IMG/VR virus record: IMGVR_UViG_3300048587_000077
Coordinates: 1 to 29,699 of that record
Source of the DNA: a virus
DNA length: 29,699 bases
Direction: 5' to 3' (one strand)
Part shown: positions 7,101 to 14,760 of the stretch, one piece after another
Position numbering within the stretch: the first letter of the stretch is position 1
Layout of the letters: every line of letters begins with the position of its first letter
Position numbers and translations under genes: made by a program
The notes under the pieces: generated by a model
Told to the model about the DNA's origin: nothing
Database searches by the model: none
What the model saw: the letters and a program-made list of their open reading frames with translations, nothing else

Positions 7101-8213
7101 ATGGCACAGACCACTTCCATCCTGCCGACCGATCCGGTCAAACGCAAAGCCTGGGCGGCGAAAGTCGCCAACGACGCTGCCCAGAAGCAGTATTTCGCCC
7201 GCATGATCGGTGAAGAGGGCTCGCGCTCCGCAGTCGTGCGCAAGACCGAACTCGAAAAGGGTGCCGGCGACGAAGTGACGACCACCCTGGTCGCCAAGCT
7301 CCAAGGCCGCGCCCGCCGCGAAGGCGAAAAGCTCGCCGGCCACGAGTTCAAGATGTCGCATGCCTCGCACACCATGCGGATCAACGAGCACCGCCATGGC
7401 GTGAACATCGGCGCCCGCATCGACCAGGACCGCGTGGGCTTCAACCTGCGCAAGCAGGGCCGCGAGAAGCTGACCGACTACATCAAGGAGCTGTACGAGC
7501 ACACCATCGTGGCCGCCGCTGCCGGCGCCCGCGGTGTGGGCGAAGAACTCCACACCCTGGAAGAAGGCTACGCCGGCTACCCGAACGCCCTGCGCGCTCC
7601 CGATGCCAAGCACCTGTTCGTCGGCCCCGATGGCTCCAAGGCCAAGAACACGCTGGTCGCTGGCGACAAGCTGAGCCTGGCCACCATCAACAAGCTGCGC
7701 ACCAAGGCCGTCCGCATGCTCGGCGGCAAGGGCAAGCCGGTGAAGATGGAAAAGGTCATGAAGGGCGGCAAGGAGTGCTTCGTGTTCGCCGTCTGCCCCG
7801 AGGTGATGCAGGACATCCGCGACGACGTGGGCGCCCAGGGCTGGTTTGAAGCCCAGAAGGCCCTGACCGCCGCCGTGGGCAAGGAAGCCGAACTGTTCAA
7901 GGGCGGTGCCGGCATGTTCAACGGCGTGCTGACCGACGAGATGGAGTTCGGCGTGTACTTCTCGGACTACGGTTCGGGCTCGAACATCGCCGCCACCCGC
8001 AGCCTGTTCATGGGCGCCAACGCTGTCGTGGTGGCCAACGGCACCAAGGGCATGAAGGATGGCATGACCGTGAGCATTGACGAGGACAGCGATGACCGCG
8101 GCCACGACGCCATCCTGTACTTCGAGACGATCTTCGGTGCGGACAAGTCCCAATACGAGGGCCTGGACTACTCCATGATCTCCGTGGACTCGGCCTACAC
8201 CGCCGCCGTCTGA
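7101..8213 (+). CDS. Major capsid protein, N4gp56 type
   Basis: The 370-residue product has the features of the N4gp56 family of HK97-fold capsid proteins. These are a short N-terminal arm (TDPVKRKAWAAKV), the LVAKLQGRARREGEKLAGHE region with HASHTMRINEHRHGV, and then KQGREKLTDYIKELYEH. Further on come the HLFVGPDGSK and TINKLRTKAVRMLGGKGKPV segments. It ends in the region with DRGHDAILYFETIFG. It builds the icosahedral shell. GAGGTAAATC before the ATG gives the ribosome binding site. Codon choice is strongly biased to C/G endings, fitting high expression. The leader carries competing hairpins and a candidate CsrA-type site, so expression may be controlled at RNA level. Confidence 0.9.
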   Translation: MAQTTSILPTDPVKRKAWAAKVANDAAQKQYFARMIGEEGSRSAVVRKTELEKGAGDEVTTTLVAKLQGRARREGEKLAGHEFKMSHASHTMRINEHRHGVNIGARIDQDRVGFNLRKQGREKLTDYIKELYEHTIVAAAAGARGVGEELHTLEEGYAGYPNALRAPDAKHLFVGPDGSKAKNTLVAGDKLSLATINKLRTKAVRMLGGKGKPVKMEKVMKGGKECFVFAVCPEVMQDIRDDVGAQGWFEAQKALTAAVGKEAELFKGGAGMFNGVLTDEMEFGVYFSDYGSGSNIAATRSLFMGANAVVVANGTKGMKDGMTVSIDEDSDDRGHDAILYFETIFGADKSQYEGLDYSMISVDSAYTAAV

Positions 8214-8250
8214 TAACCCCGCCACCTGAACCTTCCAAGGAGAAACTGCA

Positions 8251-8697
8251 ATGGCAAACTTCAAATCGAAACAGGTGGCGGCCGGCGAGCCGGCCGCTCA
8301 CACCACCGAGGCTTCCTGCCTGATCGTTGTGCAAGGCGACTTCACCGTTCCCACCGGTGCCGCCATTGGCGACATCGTGGAAATGGGCGCCATCCCGCGC
8401 AACTGCGAAGTGATCGACGTGATCGTGGACAACGGCGCGCTGGGCGCTTCGGCCACCCTGGACGTGGGTGTGCTGTCCGGCTACTACGGCGACCTCGGCA
8501 CCCGCACCATGGGCAACGAGTTCATTGCCACCGGTGCTGCCGCAACCGCTGGCGTCCTGCGCCGCAACAAGGTGGCCAACGCCGTGGCGCCCGACACCCA
8601 GGACCGGAGCTGGGGCATCAAGTTCGCTGGCGCCAATCCGGCCGCCGGCCAGGTTGTCACGGCGTACATGACGCTGGCACCCAAGTCGGGCTTCTGA
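8251..8697 (+). CDS. Probable capsid decoration or head structural protein
   Basis: The 148-residue product follows the capsid gene and has one of the strongest ribosome binding sites in the window (AAGGAGAAACTGCA). It is Gly/Ala/Val-rich and looks like a beta-sandwich: FTVPTGAAIGDIVEMGAIP, then VIDVIVDNGALG, and GQVVTAYMTLAP near the end. A small beta protein made in quantity right after the major capsid protein is most often a decoration, cement or head-fibre protein. No exact family was recognised. Its stop overlaps the next start (TGATGG). Confidence 0.6.
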   Translation: MANFKSKQVAAGEPAAHTTEASCLIVVQGDFTVPTGAAIGDIVEMGAIPRNCEVIDVIVDNGALGASATLDVGVLSGYYGDLGTRTMGNEFIATGAAATAGVLRRNKVANAVAPDTQDRSWGIKFAGANPAAGQVVTAYMTLAPKSGF

Positions 8698-8942
8698 TGG
8701 GCAAGCGAGGCCCACAACCCGGCTTCAAGAAAGCGCGTGCCGAGGCCGAGGCTTCGGCCGCGCTTTCTTCGTTGTCCGCCGCAGACCGCGAGAACCCGGA
8801 CAAGCTCTCCGGCGAGCCGTTGCGCGCGCTGGCCCACCGCCGCGGCCTGGCCCGCAGCACGCTGGCCGACATGCCGGACGAGAAGATCCGCGAGCAACTG
8901 CGCTACATCACCCACCGACAGTACGACGATGCTGTGGCGTGA
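8697..8942 (+). CDS. Small basic protein with SAP/Rho-N-like helix-loop-helix
   Basis: The 81-residue product starts in a TGATG overlap with the gene before it. The N-terminus is basic (GKRGPQPGFKKARAE). The second half reads GEPLRALAHRRGLARS, then a helix ending in EKIREQLRYI. This is the helix, extended loop, helix pattern of SAP or Rho-N-terminal-like domains, which often bind nucleic acid. The resemblance is by eye and short. In this position the protein could sit in the head or at the connector. Its last 14 nt overlap the next gene. Confidence 0.65.
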   Translation: MGKRGPQPGFKKARAEAEASAALSSLSAADRENPDKLSGEPLRALAHRRGLARSTLADMPDEKIREQLRYITHRQYDDAVA

Positions 8943-9543
8943 CTTTGAACCCTACGTGATGCCCTACGTCATCGGCTGCCCGCTGCCGGTGATGGAGCAC
9001 CACGCACGCCTGACCGCCATCGACTGGTGCCGAAAGACGCTGTGCCTGCAGCGCACACTGGACCCAGAGTTGGCGAACGGAACTACGCACGAGATCGACA
9101 TTGCACCGCCGACCGGCATGCAGATCGTGCGGCCGATGGATGTGGCCGTCGATGGCCGAGAGCGCCATCTGGCCACCGGCCTCGAAGGCATCCGCCTGGC
9201 GCGCTCCAGCACGCAGCACGAGTTCGCCTACACGACCGACAACCAGACGCTGCTGGTGTATCCGTTGGAAGCTGCTGGAGCCCAGGTCGTCATCACCGCC
9301 GCCCTGATGCCGGCGCTTGGCACATCGACCGGGCTGGATGACGACATCGCCCTGGAGCACGCCGACGACATCGCCAAGGGCATCGCAGCCGCGGTCATGG
9401 GAATCCCGAAGCAAGCCTTCACGGACCATGGGCTTGCCGCACTCAAAAAGACTGAATACGAGCAGCGCCGCGCCATCGTTGCGGCCAAATATTCGCGCGG
9501 CATTGCTGCCGCAAAACTGCGCACGCCGACCCCGTTTTTCTGA
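8929..9543 (+). CDS. Probable head-tail connector or adaptor protein
   Basis: The 204-residue product is placed by the ATG at 8929, inside the end of the preceding gene; the open frame extends further upstream, but only over that gene. Segments include LTAIDWCRKTLCLQRTLDP, QIVRPMDVAVDGRE and FAYTTDNQTLLVYP. It then has helices around EHADDIAKGIAAAVMGIP and a basic end. This mix of long helices around a beta core, followed by another adaptor-like gene, fits the ring proteins that join portal to tail in podoviruses. Its stop TGA is the first part of the promoter-like repeat at 9542. The exact family is uncertain. Confidence 0.6.
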   Translation: MLWRDFEPYVMPYVIGCPLPVMEHHARLTAIDWCRKTLCLQRTLDPELANGTTHEIDIAPPTGMQIVRPMDVAVDGRERHLATGLEGIRLARSSTQHEFAYTTDNQTLLVYPLEAAGAQVVITAALMPALGTSTGLDDDIALEHADDIAKGIAAAVMGIPKQAFTDHGLAALKKTEYEQRRAIVAAKYSRGIAAAKLRTPTPFF

Positions 9544-9576
9544 CACGTTGACTCCGAGGCCAGTCCACGCATCATG
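9542..9576 (+). promoter_or_regulatory. Promoter-like repeat, copy 2 (before adaptor gene)
   Basis: GACACGTTGACTCCG lies at 9542-9556 and overlaps the TGA stop of the upstream gene. TTGACT (9548-9553) is followed after 16 bp by CATCAT (9570-9575) and GC. The next start codon is 67 nt from the -35, the same as in copy 3. The leader between them is also partly conserved (shared GAG, ATGCCGC, CCCAC, AGGC). Confidence 0.6.
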
Positions 9577-9614
9577 CCGCGCAATCCACCCGCCGGCACT
9601 TGCGAGGCTTATCA

Positions 9615-10268
9615 ATGGCACTCACCGCGAAATCCATACTCGAACAGGTCGCCCGCGATCTGAACGACACCACCAGCATCCGCTGGACAACGCAAGACCT
9701 CGCGCGGTACTTCAACGACGGACAGCGCTACATCATCACCAAGCGCCCCGATGCGAGCCACCTGACAGTGGAGCACGCGCTGGTGGCTGGCGCTGCCCAG
9801 ACTCTGCCGGCCGGCGGCGAGAAGCTGATCGACGTGTCGCACAACACGACCGGCAACAAGCGGGCGATCTCGCGCGTGGCGTCTGCGCTGCTGGACGCCC
9901 AGCTCGCCGGCTGGCGCGGCCTGACCGGCAAGGTCGAGATCCTGCACTTCATGTACGACGAGCGCGAGCCGCGCAGCTTCGATGTGTACCCGCCTGCATT
10001 GGTCGGCGCCAACGTGTCGCTCAAGTACGCCGCTCAGACCGTGGACATCACGGTCCCTGCGCTGGGCACCACCACCGACGACATCACCGGCAACCTGAGT
10101 CTGTCCGACCTGTTCGCCAACGCGCTGCGCAACTACGTGATGTTCCGCTGCTACAGCAAGCAGACCGAGCTGGCCAACCCAACGCTGGCCACCGGCTTCA
10201 AGCAACTCTGTGACGCCGATCTCGGCGACGAGGTTGCTGGCACGGCCGCTGTTTCCCCCAAGGACTGA
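9615..10268 (+). CDS. Phage adaptor (head-tail completion) protein
   Basis: The 217-residue product begins MALTAKSILEQVARDLND and continues with IRWTTQDLARYFNDGQRYI. That is the usual opening of the gp10/adaptor-like proteins found after N4gp56-type capsid genes. The middle is beta-rich and the C-terminal helix region reads SLSDLFANALRNYVMFRCYSK, another family hallmark. These proteins form a ring under the portal that closes the head and receives the tail. The ATG at 9615 with GAGG 7 nt upstream is chosen over a TTG at 9600 that lies before the ribosome binding site. It is the first gene after promoter-like copy 2. Confidence 0.75.
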   Translation: MALTAKSILEQVARDLNDTTSIRWTTQDLARYFNDGQRYIITKRPDASHLTVEHALVAGAAQTLPAGGEKLIDVSHNTTGNKRAISRVASALLDAQLAGWRGLTGKVEILHFMYDEREPRSFDVYPPALVGANVSLKYAAQTVDITVPALGTTTDDITGNLSLSDLFANALRNYVMFRCYSKQTELANPTLATGFKQLCDADLGDEVAGTAAVSPKD

Positions 10269-10289
10269 CCCCCATAGGAGCGCACAACC

Positions 10290-10793
10290 ATGTCCATCAT
10301 CTCCAACGACTTCGCGTTCCGCCTGTCGGGCGGCTCCGCAAACAGCAACGCCAACGCATCGCTGGGCGGAGCGAAAAGCTCCACCGCCGTGTCCACCGGT
10401 GTGGATGCGCTGTTTGACGCTGTGAGCGCCGCCGAAGCCCTGGCCGGTCGAGTCGAGTACCGGTGCATCTACCTGCACAACGCGAACGGCTCCGACACGA
10501 TGACGGCGGCCCGTGTGTGGGTATCTGCAAACACCCCGCTCGCAGGGACCACTCTGGAAATCGGTGTTGGCACGGCCGCCGTCAACGGCACGGAGCAGAC
10601 CGTGGCCAGCGAAACGACGGCCCCCAGCGGCGTGAGTTTCAGCGCCCCGGCGTCTGCCGCCGCGGGCCTTGCCCTCGGCGACATCCCCGCAGGTCAGCAC
10701 AAATCCGTATGGCTGCGCCGAACGGTGTCGGCCGGTGCAGGGAACTCGGCCAACGACACCTGGTCGCTTGGCTTCGACTGCGAAACCGTCTGA
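10290..10793 (+). CDS. Beta-rich virion structural protein
   Basis: The 167-residue product is Gly/Ser/Ala/Thr-rich with no charged helices. It has a first loop-like part (SNANASLGGAKSSTAVST), then YRCIYLHNANGSDTMTAARVW and a late segment LGDIPAGQHKSVWLRRTV. This looks like a beta-sandwich of the kind seen in phage structural proteins and resembles a family common in phages of high-GC Proteobacteria. TAGGAG about 9 nt before the ATG supports the start. Location between the adaptor and spike-like genes suggests a tail or outer-surface role. Function is not shown by the sequence. Confidence 0.6.
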   Translation: MSIISNDFAFRLSGGSANSNANASLGGAKSSTAVSTGVDALFDAVSAAEALAGRVEYRCIYLHNANGSDTMTAARVWVSANTPLAGTTLEIGVGTAAVNGTEQTVASETTAPSGVSFSAPASAAAGLALGDIPAGQHKSVWLRRTVSAGAGNSANDTWSLGFDCETV

Positions 10794-10801
10794 GGTGCAC
10801 C

Positions 10802-11281
10802 ATGATCGTCAGCAGCAGCTACACCGAAGGGCCGCCGCAGGCAGATGGCCGACGCTGGGTGCGAGAGGTTCACGTCACGGACGAGGGCGACGAGCTGAAG
10901 TATGAGTGGCTGGGCGAGCAGGACGCACAGATGGTGCTGGATGAACGGGTTGCCATGCTGAACCAGCAGTACACAGCCCGAGCAGCCGCCCGTGCACTGG
11001 TTGTCGGGTCGCTGATTCCGCTGTCCATTCTGGACTTCCGCAACCTGTTCGGCACTGCTAAAAAGGCAGTGGACGCATTCAATGCAAAGTACGAAAGCAG
11101 TCCGCTGCTGACGGCAGAGCAGAAAGATGAAATCCGGTCTGGCATGGAAGACTTCAAGGTCGCCAAGTACATCGAGCGCCCGTACCGGCCGGAGGTGCTA
11201 CAGCAGATCGCTCTCTACGAAGCCATCGGCATCCTGACTGCCGAGCAGGCAGACGCTGTGAGGGCTGCTGGAAATGGCTGA
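10802..11281 (+). CDS. Phage protein of unknown function (helical C-terminus)
   Basis: The 159-residue product starts at the ATG at 10802, just after the previous stop; the frame is open further upstream but only over the previous gene. The first 40 residues look like a beta-hairpin domain (SSSYTEGPPQADGRRWVREV). The rest is helical and ends with a repeated-looking motif: SSPLLTAEQKDEIRSGM and AIGILTAEQADAVRAAG. It overlaps the next start by 8 nt. Similar short proteins are common between connector and spike genes in related phages, without known function. Confidence 0.65.
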   Translation: MIVSSSYTEGPPQADGRRWVREVHVTDEGDELKYEWLGEQDAQMVLDERVAMLNQQYTARAAARALVVGSLIPLSILDFRNLFGTAKKAVDAFNAKYESSPLLTAEQKDEIRSGMEDFKVAKYIERPYRPEVLQQIALYEAIGILTAEQADAVRAAGNG

Positions 11282-12608
11282 CCGATACGTCAAGAACACC
11301 GGCAGCAACACATCGCCCTATGACACATGGGCGAAGGCTGCAACGACGCTTGCCACGGCTGTGACTGGATCGGCAGCGGGGGACAACATCTACGTAAGTT
11401 CAGCGCACAGTGCAAGCGGGCTTGCATCGCAAACGCTGACATTCCCCGGCACGGCCAGCAATCCGCTCAAAGTTATTTCTGTCAACGATTCGGCAGCTCC
11501 ACCAACGACCACGGCGTCCGGTGGGGCTGAGGCATTGACCGCATCTGCAAACTGGCTGATAGGCCCGTTTGGCTATGTTGATGGGATGGCCTTTTCAGCA
11601 GGAACTGGGACCAACTCAACCGGATCAATCACGCTGGCTTCCGGCTCTGGTGCTCAGGCTTCGGAGTTCCGTGGCTGTACGTTCACGCTGAACAACACCG
11701 GCAGCGCGAGCCGCGTATTTTTCCAGTCAGCAAACTTTTCTGCGGCCTCTCGTGTGTCGGCGACGGATTGCACTTTTGTTTTAGGCAATCAAGCCACGCA
11801 TGGAATTGGCATCGGTGGCCGCGTCACGATCTCTGGCGGTTCTGTTTCAGGACCTACAAGCTACACAACTGGTGTTTTCCAGACATCAGCCAGCGGGCGA
11901 AACACCTATGCCGAGATCGACGGCATGGACTTGTCCGGCGTTGGCGCGGAGTCAAACCTTGTGTCATCCAGCACGGCGTCCATGATTACCAGACTGAGCA
12001 ACTGCAAGTTGCCTAGCGGGTGGACCGGCTCTCTATTCAGCGGCACGCGATTCAGCGGCCAGCGGGTGAGCATTTACAACTGCGACAACGCGGACACGAA
12101 TTACCGGCTGTGGATTGAAGACTACGCCGGGTCCATCCGAGATGAGACGACCATTGTGCGCAGTGGAGGGGCCAGCGATGGCACCACTCCGATTGCGTGG
12201 CGCATGGCGTCAAACGCTGACGCGAACAGCCTGAACGTGCCGCTGCGGGCCGACCCGATTGTGGTGTGGAATGAAACCATCGGATCACCTGTGACCGTGA
12301 CGGTGGAGGTGCTGACCGATGGCGTGACACTGACCGACAACGATTGCTGGCTGAACGTCGATTACCTGGGCACCAACGGCTTCCCGCTCGGGCTGACGGC
12401 CAGCAACAAGGTGGCCACGATCCTGGCCGCACCGACGAACCACGCCAGCAGCTCGGCAACGTGGACGACGACCGGCATTTCCTCTCCGGTCAAGCAAAAG
12501 CTGTCGGTCACGTTCACGCCTCAAGAGGTCGGATTCTTGAGCATTGCCGTCCGCCTTGGCAAGCCATCGACCACCGTTTACGTCTGCCCGAAGGCTGAGG
12601 TGAGCTGA
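11274..12608 (+). CDS. Beta-helix tail or spike-like protein
   Basis: The 444-residue product has no signal peptide. From residue 1 to about 270 it shows runs of short strands with Ser, Thr, Gly and Asn turns (for example GCTFTLNNTGSASRVFFQS, then DCTFVLGN, then GGRVTISGGSVSG). This pattern is typical of right-handed parallel beta-helices in phage spikes and carbohydrate-binding proteins. The opening RYVKNTGSNTSPYDTWAKA also occurs in such proteins. The last 120 residues look like a beta-sandwich domain. No catalytic residues were assigned. Base composition is less GC-rich than in neighbouring genes, with codons such as TTT, TTA and GCA, which suggests a recently exchanged host-range module. 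It overlaps both neighbours. Confidence 0.65.
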   Translation: MADRYVKNTGSNTSPYDTWAKAATTLATAVTGSAAGDNIYVSSAHSASGLASQTLTFPGTASNPLKVISVNDSAAPPTTTASGGAEALTASANWLIGPFGYVDGMAFSAGTGTNSTGSITLASGSGAQASEFRGCTFTLNNTGSASRVFFQSANFSAASRVSATDCTFVLGNQATHGIGIGGRVTISGGSVSGPTSYTTGVFQTSASGRNTYAEIDGMDLSGVGAESNLVSSSTASMITRLSNCKLPSGWTGSLFSGTRFSGQRVSIYNCDNADTNYRLWIEDYAGSIRDETTIVRSGGASDGTTPIAWRMASNADANSLNVPLRADPIVVWNETIGSPVTVTVEVLTDGVTLTDNDCWLNVDYLGTNGFPLGLTASNKVATILAAPTNHASSSATWTTTGISSPVKQKLSVTFTPQEVGFLSIAVRLGKPSTTVYVCPKAEVS

Positions 12609-13483
12609 TGGCGCAATACCAGTTACCCGGCGCGTACTTTGTCGGCACGGGCCAGCGTCAGGCGCTGGTGCCGGGTGTTGGCTATGTGCTGGACACGACC
12701 AGCACGGGCGGCGGGCCGGCAATCGTCTCATCCAGCCTATCGGGCGCGTGGTCATCCCGCAACCTGGCCGGTGCATCCCTGGCCGGAGCGTCGTCCGTCC
12801 GCACGTCTGCATCCTCTGCATTGGCTGGCGCATGGTCGGTGCGTGGCTTGGCGCTGTCGTCGGTGGCCGGTGCGTGGAGCGTGCGCAATCAGTCTGCCGC
12901 GGAACTGGCGGGCGCCTGGGCTGTTCGCAACACCGCAGCATCGGCGCTGCCGGGTTCTTGGAGCGTGCTGGCCGCAGGTTCCGCATCTTCCACCCTGGCA
13001 GGGGCCTGGAGCGTTCGCAATGCCGCCGCGCGCTCGCTGGCCGGATCGTGGTCTGTCCGGTCGCTGGCCGGGGCCACGTTCAGCGGCGCATGGTCCGTCC
13101 AGTCTGCCGGGTCGGCGTCTGCGCTGCTGGCCGGCGGGTGGTCGGTGCGCAACCTGTCGGCCGCATCGGTCGGTGGTGCGTGGTCTGTCCGCGCATCGGC
13201 TGCTGCCGCGCTGCCCGGTGGCTGGCAGGTGCGCAACAGCGTGGCCGGCCCTTCGCTCATTGGCTCGTGGTCCGTCACGGCTCTGGCCAAGGCCACGCTG
13301 TCGGGGGCGTGGTCGGTTGATGGCGTCTACCAAGAGCCCGTCACGCCGCTGCTGTCGATTGCCGACCCGTCCACATACCTATCTGTGGTGCAAGGCGTGC
13401 GCTATCTGTCGGTGGCCGATGCCACCACCTACCTGTCTGTTGCGCCCAGCGATGCGCGCCAATCCCAATGGAGCCTGATGTGA
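12608..13483 (+). CDS. Repeat protein built from fourteen 14-residue W-S-V repeats
   Basis: The 291-residue product begins with a short domain (YQLPGAYFVGTGQRQALVPG). Residues 43-239 are then fourteen tandem units, mostly 14 residues long, close to S-L-A-G-A-W-S-V-R-N-x-A-A-A. The Trp, Ser and Val are nearly invariant and a Gly sits two before the Trp; two units have 16 residues and one has 15. A C-terminal part holds a second short repeat (SIADPSTYLSV and SVADATTYLSV). No family was recognised. A repeated small strand unit would suit a solenoid or beta-roll, perhaps part of a surface fibre or spike. It starts in a TGATG overlap with the beta-helix gene and is followed by a fibre-adaptor-like gene. 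Confidence 0.7.
   Translation: MAQYQLPGAYFVGTGQRQALVPGVGYVLDTTSTGGGPAIVSSSLSGAWSSRNLAGASLAGASSVRTSASSALAGAWSVRGLALSSVAGAWSVRNQSAAELAGAWAVRNTAASALPGSWSVLAAGSASSTLAGAWSVRNAAARSLAGSWSVRSLAGATFSGAWSVQSAGSASALLAGGWSVRNLSAASVGGAWSVRASAAAALPGGWQVRNSVAGPSLIGSWSVTALAKATLSGAWSVDGVYQEPVTPLLSIADPSTYLSVVQGVRYLSVADATTYLSVAPSDARQSQWSLM
12734..13324 (+). repeat. Degenerate 42-bp tandem repeats, about 14 units
   Basis: Each unit encodes about 14 residues around G-A-W-S-V-R-N. DNA copies have diverged at many third positions while the Gly, Trp, Ser and Val codons stay, so selection acts on the protein pattern. Three units are longer by 3 or 6 nt, always keeping frame. Confidence 0.85.
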
Positions 13484-13791
13484 GCGATCCCGTCATAACC
13501 AACCAATTCCCCAAGCAACCCCGCGAAACGATCTGGGTGCCCGTCTCTTTCTCTGACCTGCTGTCCGAGCTGGGTGACACGGCCCGCGCGTTTGACCCCA
13601 TCGAACTCGACACCGTGCCAACCGGCATTACGGTCGATTCCCAGGTGTTCGACCCGGCCACTTCTGTCTTCCGTGTGCTGGTTTCGGGCGGCACGGACGG
13701 CCAGAGCTACCTGCTGACCATGTGGATCAACACCACCAGCGGCGAGCGGCGCGAGCACGAGATCACGATCAAGGTCAAGGAGAAGTCCTGA
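13480..13791 (+). CDS. Small fibre/tail adaptor-like protein
   Basis: The 103-residue product is called from the GTG at 13480, which overlaps the previous stop (GTGA) and has GGAG 7 nt upstream. An ATG at 13468 would add four residues but lacks a ribosome binding site. The sequence is one beta-sandwich-like domain: FDPIELDTVPTGITVDSQV, SVFRVLVSGGTDGQSYLLT and then EHEITIKVKEKS. This pattern (V-x-x-S-G-G-T-x-G-x-x-Y) is typical of small phage proteins annotated as fibre-tail adaptors, found in the same place between tail and lysis genes. A role in joining a fibre to the tail is inferred. Confidence 0.6.
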   Translation: MSDPVITNQFPKQPRETIWVPVSFSDLLSELGDTARAFDPIELDTVPTGITVDSQVFDPATSVFRVLVSGGTDGQSYLLTMWINTTSGERREHEITIKVKEKS

Positions 13792-14021
13792 TGCCGGCCG
13801 ACAAGAAGCTCCACTTCTGGGCCGGTCTGGTGCTGGCACTGCTGGTCGGCATCCTGACGAACCCGGCCGCCGGCCTTGTCGCCGCTGTCGTCGCTGGCGC
13901 GGCCAAGGAGATCTACGACGCCACCGGTGCCGGCACGGCGGACGAACTCGACTTTGCGGCCACCGCCGCGGGCGGCCTGACCGGCTCGCTCGCCCTGCTC
14001 ATCTTCATGGGAGTGCTCTGA
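13791..14021 (+). CDS. Small membrane protein, holin-like candidate
   Basis: The 76-residue product starts at 13791 in a TGATG overlap with the previous gene, with AAGGAGAAG before it; the open frame upstream of that ATG is only overlap. It has a membrane segment at about residues 9-35 (FWAGLVLALLVGILTNPAAG and following) and another at about 56-74. Between them is KEIYDATGAGTADELDF. Proteins with the KKLHF...GAAKEIYD pattern are common in phages near lysis genes. It could be a holin, an antiholin or an unrelated inner-membrane protein. Confidence 0.65.
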   Translation: MPADKKLHFWAGLVLALLVGILTNPAAGLVAAVVAGAAKEIYDATGAGTADELDFAATAAGGLTGSLALLIFMGVL

Positions 14022-14022
14022 C

Positions 14023-14499
14023 ATGCTGCTGGCCGTCATTTCCAACCCGGAGAAGTTCAGCGGCAAGCTGACCTATTTCTTCACCGGATGCCACGCCTAT
14101 CACGTCGCCTGGGTGGACGAGGGCGCCGGCCTGATCTACGACATGAACCTGCTGCGCCGCCGCCGCGAGTGGCCGCACTACGCCGATGCGACCGTGGAGC
14201 TGTGGGACTTCCCAGAGGTCACGCGCGAGTACCAGGAACATCGACTGACCACCGACAACAGCCACTACGGGTTCGTGGACTACCTGCTGTTCTCCCTGCG
14301 CGCGCTTTACCACCTGATCGGAAAGAGCACCAGGAACGCGGCCGGGAAGATCTGCAGCGAGATGGTCAACGAAGACATGCTGGCCTGCGGTGTCGATACG
14401 CCGTGGATGCTGAGCGATGCCCCACCGTCCCCCTGCGACATCCGCCGCTGGCTGATGGCCACGCGAGAGATCCACAACTGCATCAGCACGAAAGCCTGA
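14023..14499 (+). CDS. Permuted NlpC/P60 (papain-like) family protein
   Basis: The 158-residue product shows the order His first, Cys later, which marks the permuted NlpC/P60 (YiiX-like) fold. His27 lies in AYHVAWVD, followed by LIYDMNLLRRRREWPHY. GFVDYLLFSLRALYHLIG is the conserved central helix. Cys111 lies in GKICSEMVNED, the usual position of the catalytic cysteine. Members cleave amide or thioester bonds, some acting on cell-wall peptides or lipids. There is no signal peptide. It stands between small membrane proteins in the lysis region, so it may help lysis, or be carried in the virion. The fold call is by eye and the substrate is unknown. Confidence 0.65.
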   Translation: MLLAVISNPEKFSGKLTYFFTGCHAYHVAWVDEGAGLIYDMNLLRRRREWPHYADATVELWDFPEVTREYQEHRLTTDNSHYGFVDYLLFSLRALYHLIGKSTRNAAGKICSEMVNEDMLACGVDTPWMLSDAPPSPCDIRRWLMATREIHNCISTKA

Positions 14500-14502
14500 C
14501 CG

Positions 14503-14760
14503 ATGAAAGACCATGCAGCAGCAGAAGCAACCGCAATTGCCATCACCGGGCAAGCAACGAAGGTCGGAGGGCTGACATCCGTCGTTGCCTGGTTGGCGGA
14601 TAACGGCTATGTGGCCCTGTTCGGCTTGATGCTGGCAGCAGCCAGTCTTCTGGTGAACGTGTGGTTCCAGTGGCAGCGCGACCGCCGCGAGAAGCGCGAG
14701 CACGAGCGCCGCATGTGGCTGATGAAGACCAAACCTGACCACCCGGAGGTGTCCCAATGA
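14503..14760 (+). CDS. Holin (class II/III type)
   Basis: The 85-residue product has a polar N-terminus, a first hydrophobic stretch at about residues 20-33 (VGGLTSVVAWLADNGYVA) and a clear membrane segment at about 37-55 (LFGLMLAAASLLVNVWFQW). A strongly basic tail follows (RDRREKREHERR). This arrangement, with A-S-L-L-V-N and a charged end, is the pattern of small phage holins that open the inner membrane at the set time. The endolysin encoded downstream has no export signal, so a holin is needed. Its stop overlaps the next start (ATGA). Confidence 0.78.
   Translation: MKDHAAAEATAIAITGQATKVGGLTSVVAWLADNGYVALFGLMLAAASLLVNVWFQWQRDRREKREHERRMWLMKTKPDHPEVSQ

Noticed and set aside
9317-10213. 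Plus-strand open frame of 298 codons crossing two genes and promoter copy 2
   Set aside because: Its Arg/Pro/Ser-rich translation is typical of a shifted frame, and the overlapping frames have clear family patterns.
12734-13324. Tandem 42-bp repeats considered as a CRISPR-like array or recombination site
   Set aside because: There are no spacers, the units are degenerate, and they encode a regular protein repeat in one open frame.
13468-13479. Upstream ATG start for the fibre-adaptor-like gene
   Set aside because: It has no ribosome binding site. The GTG at 13480 has GGAG at good spacing and a stop/start overlap with the gene before.
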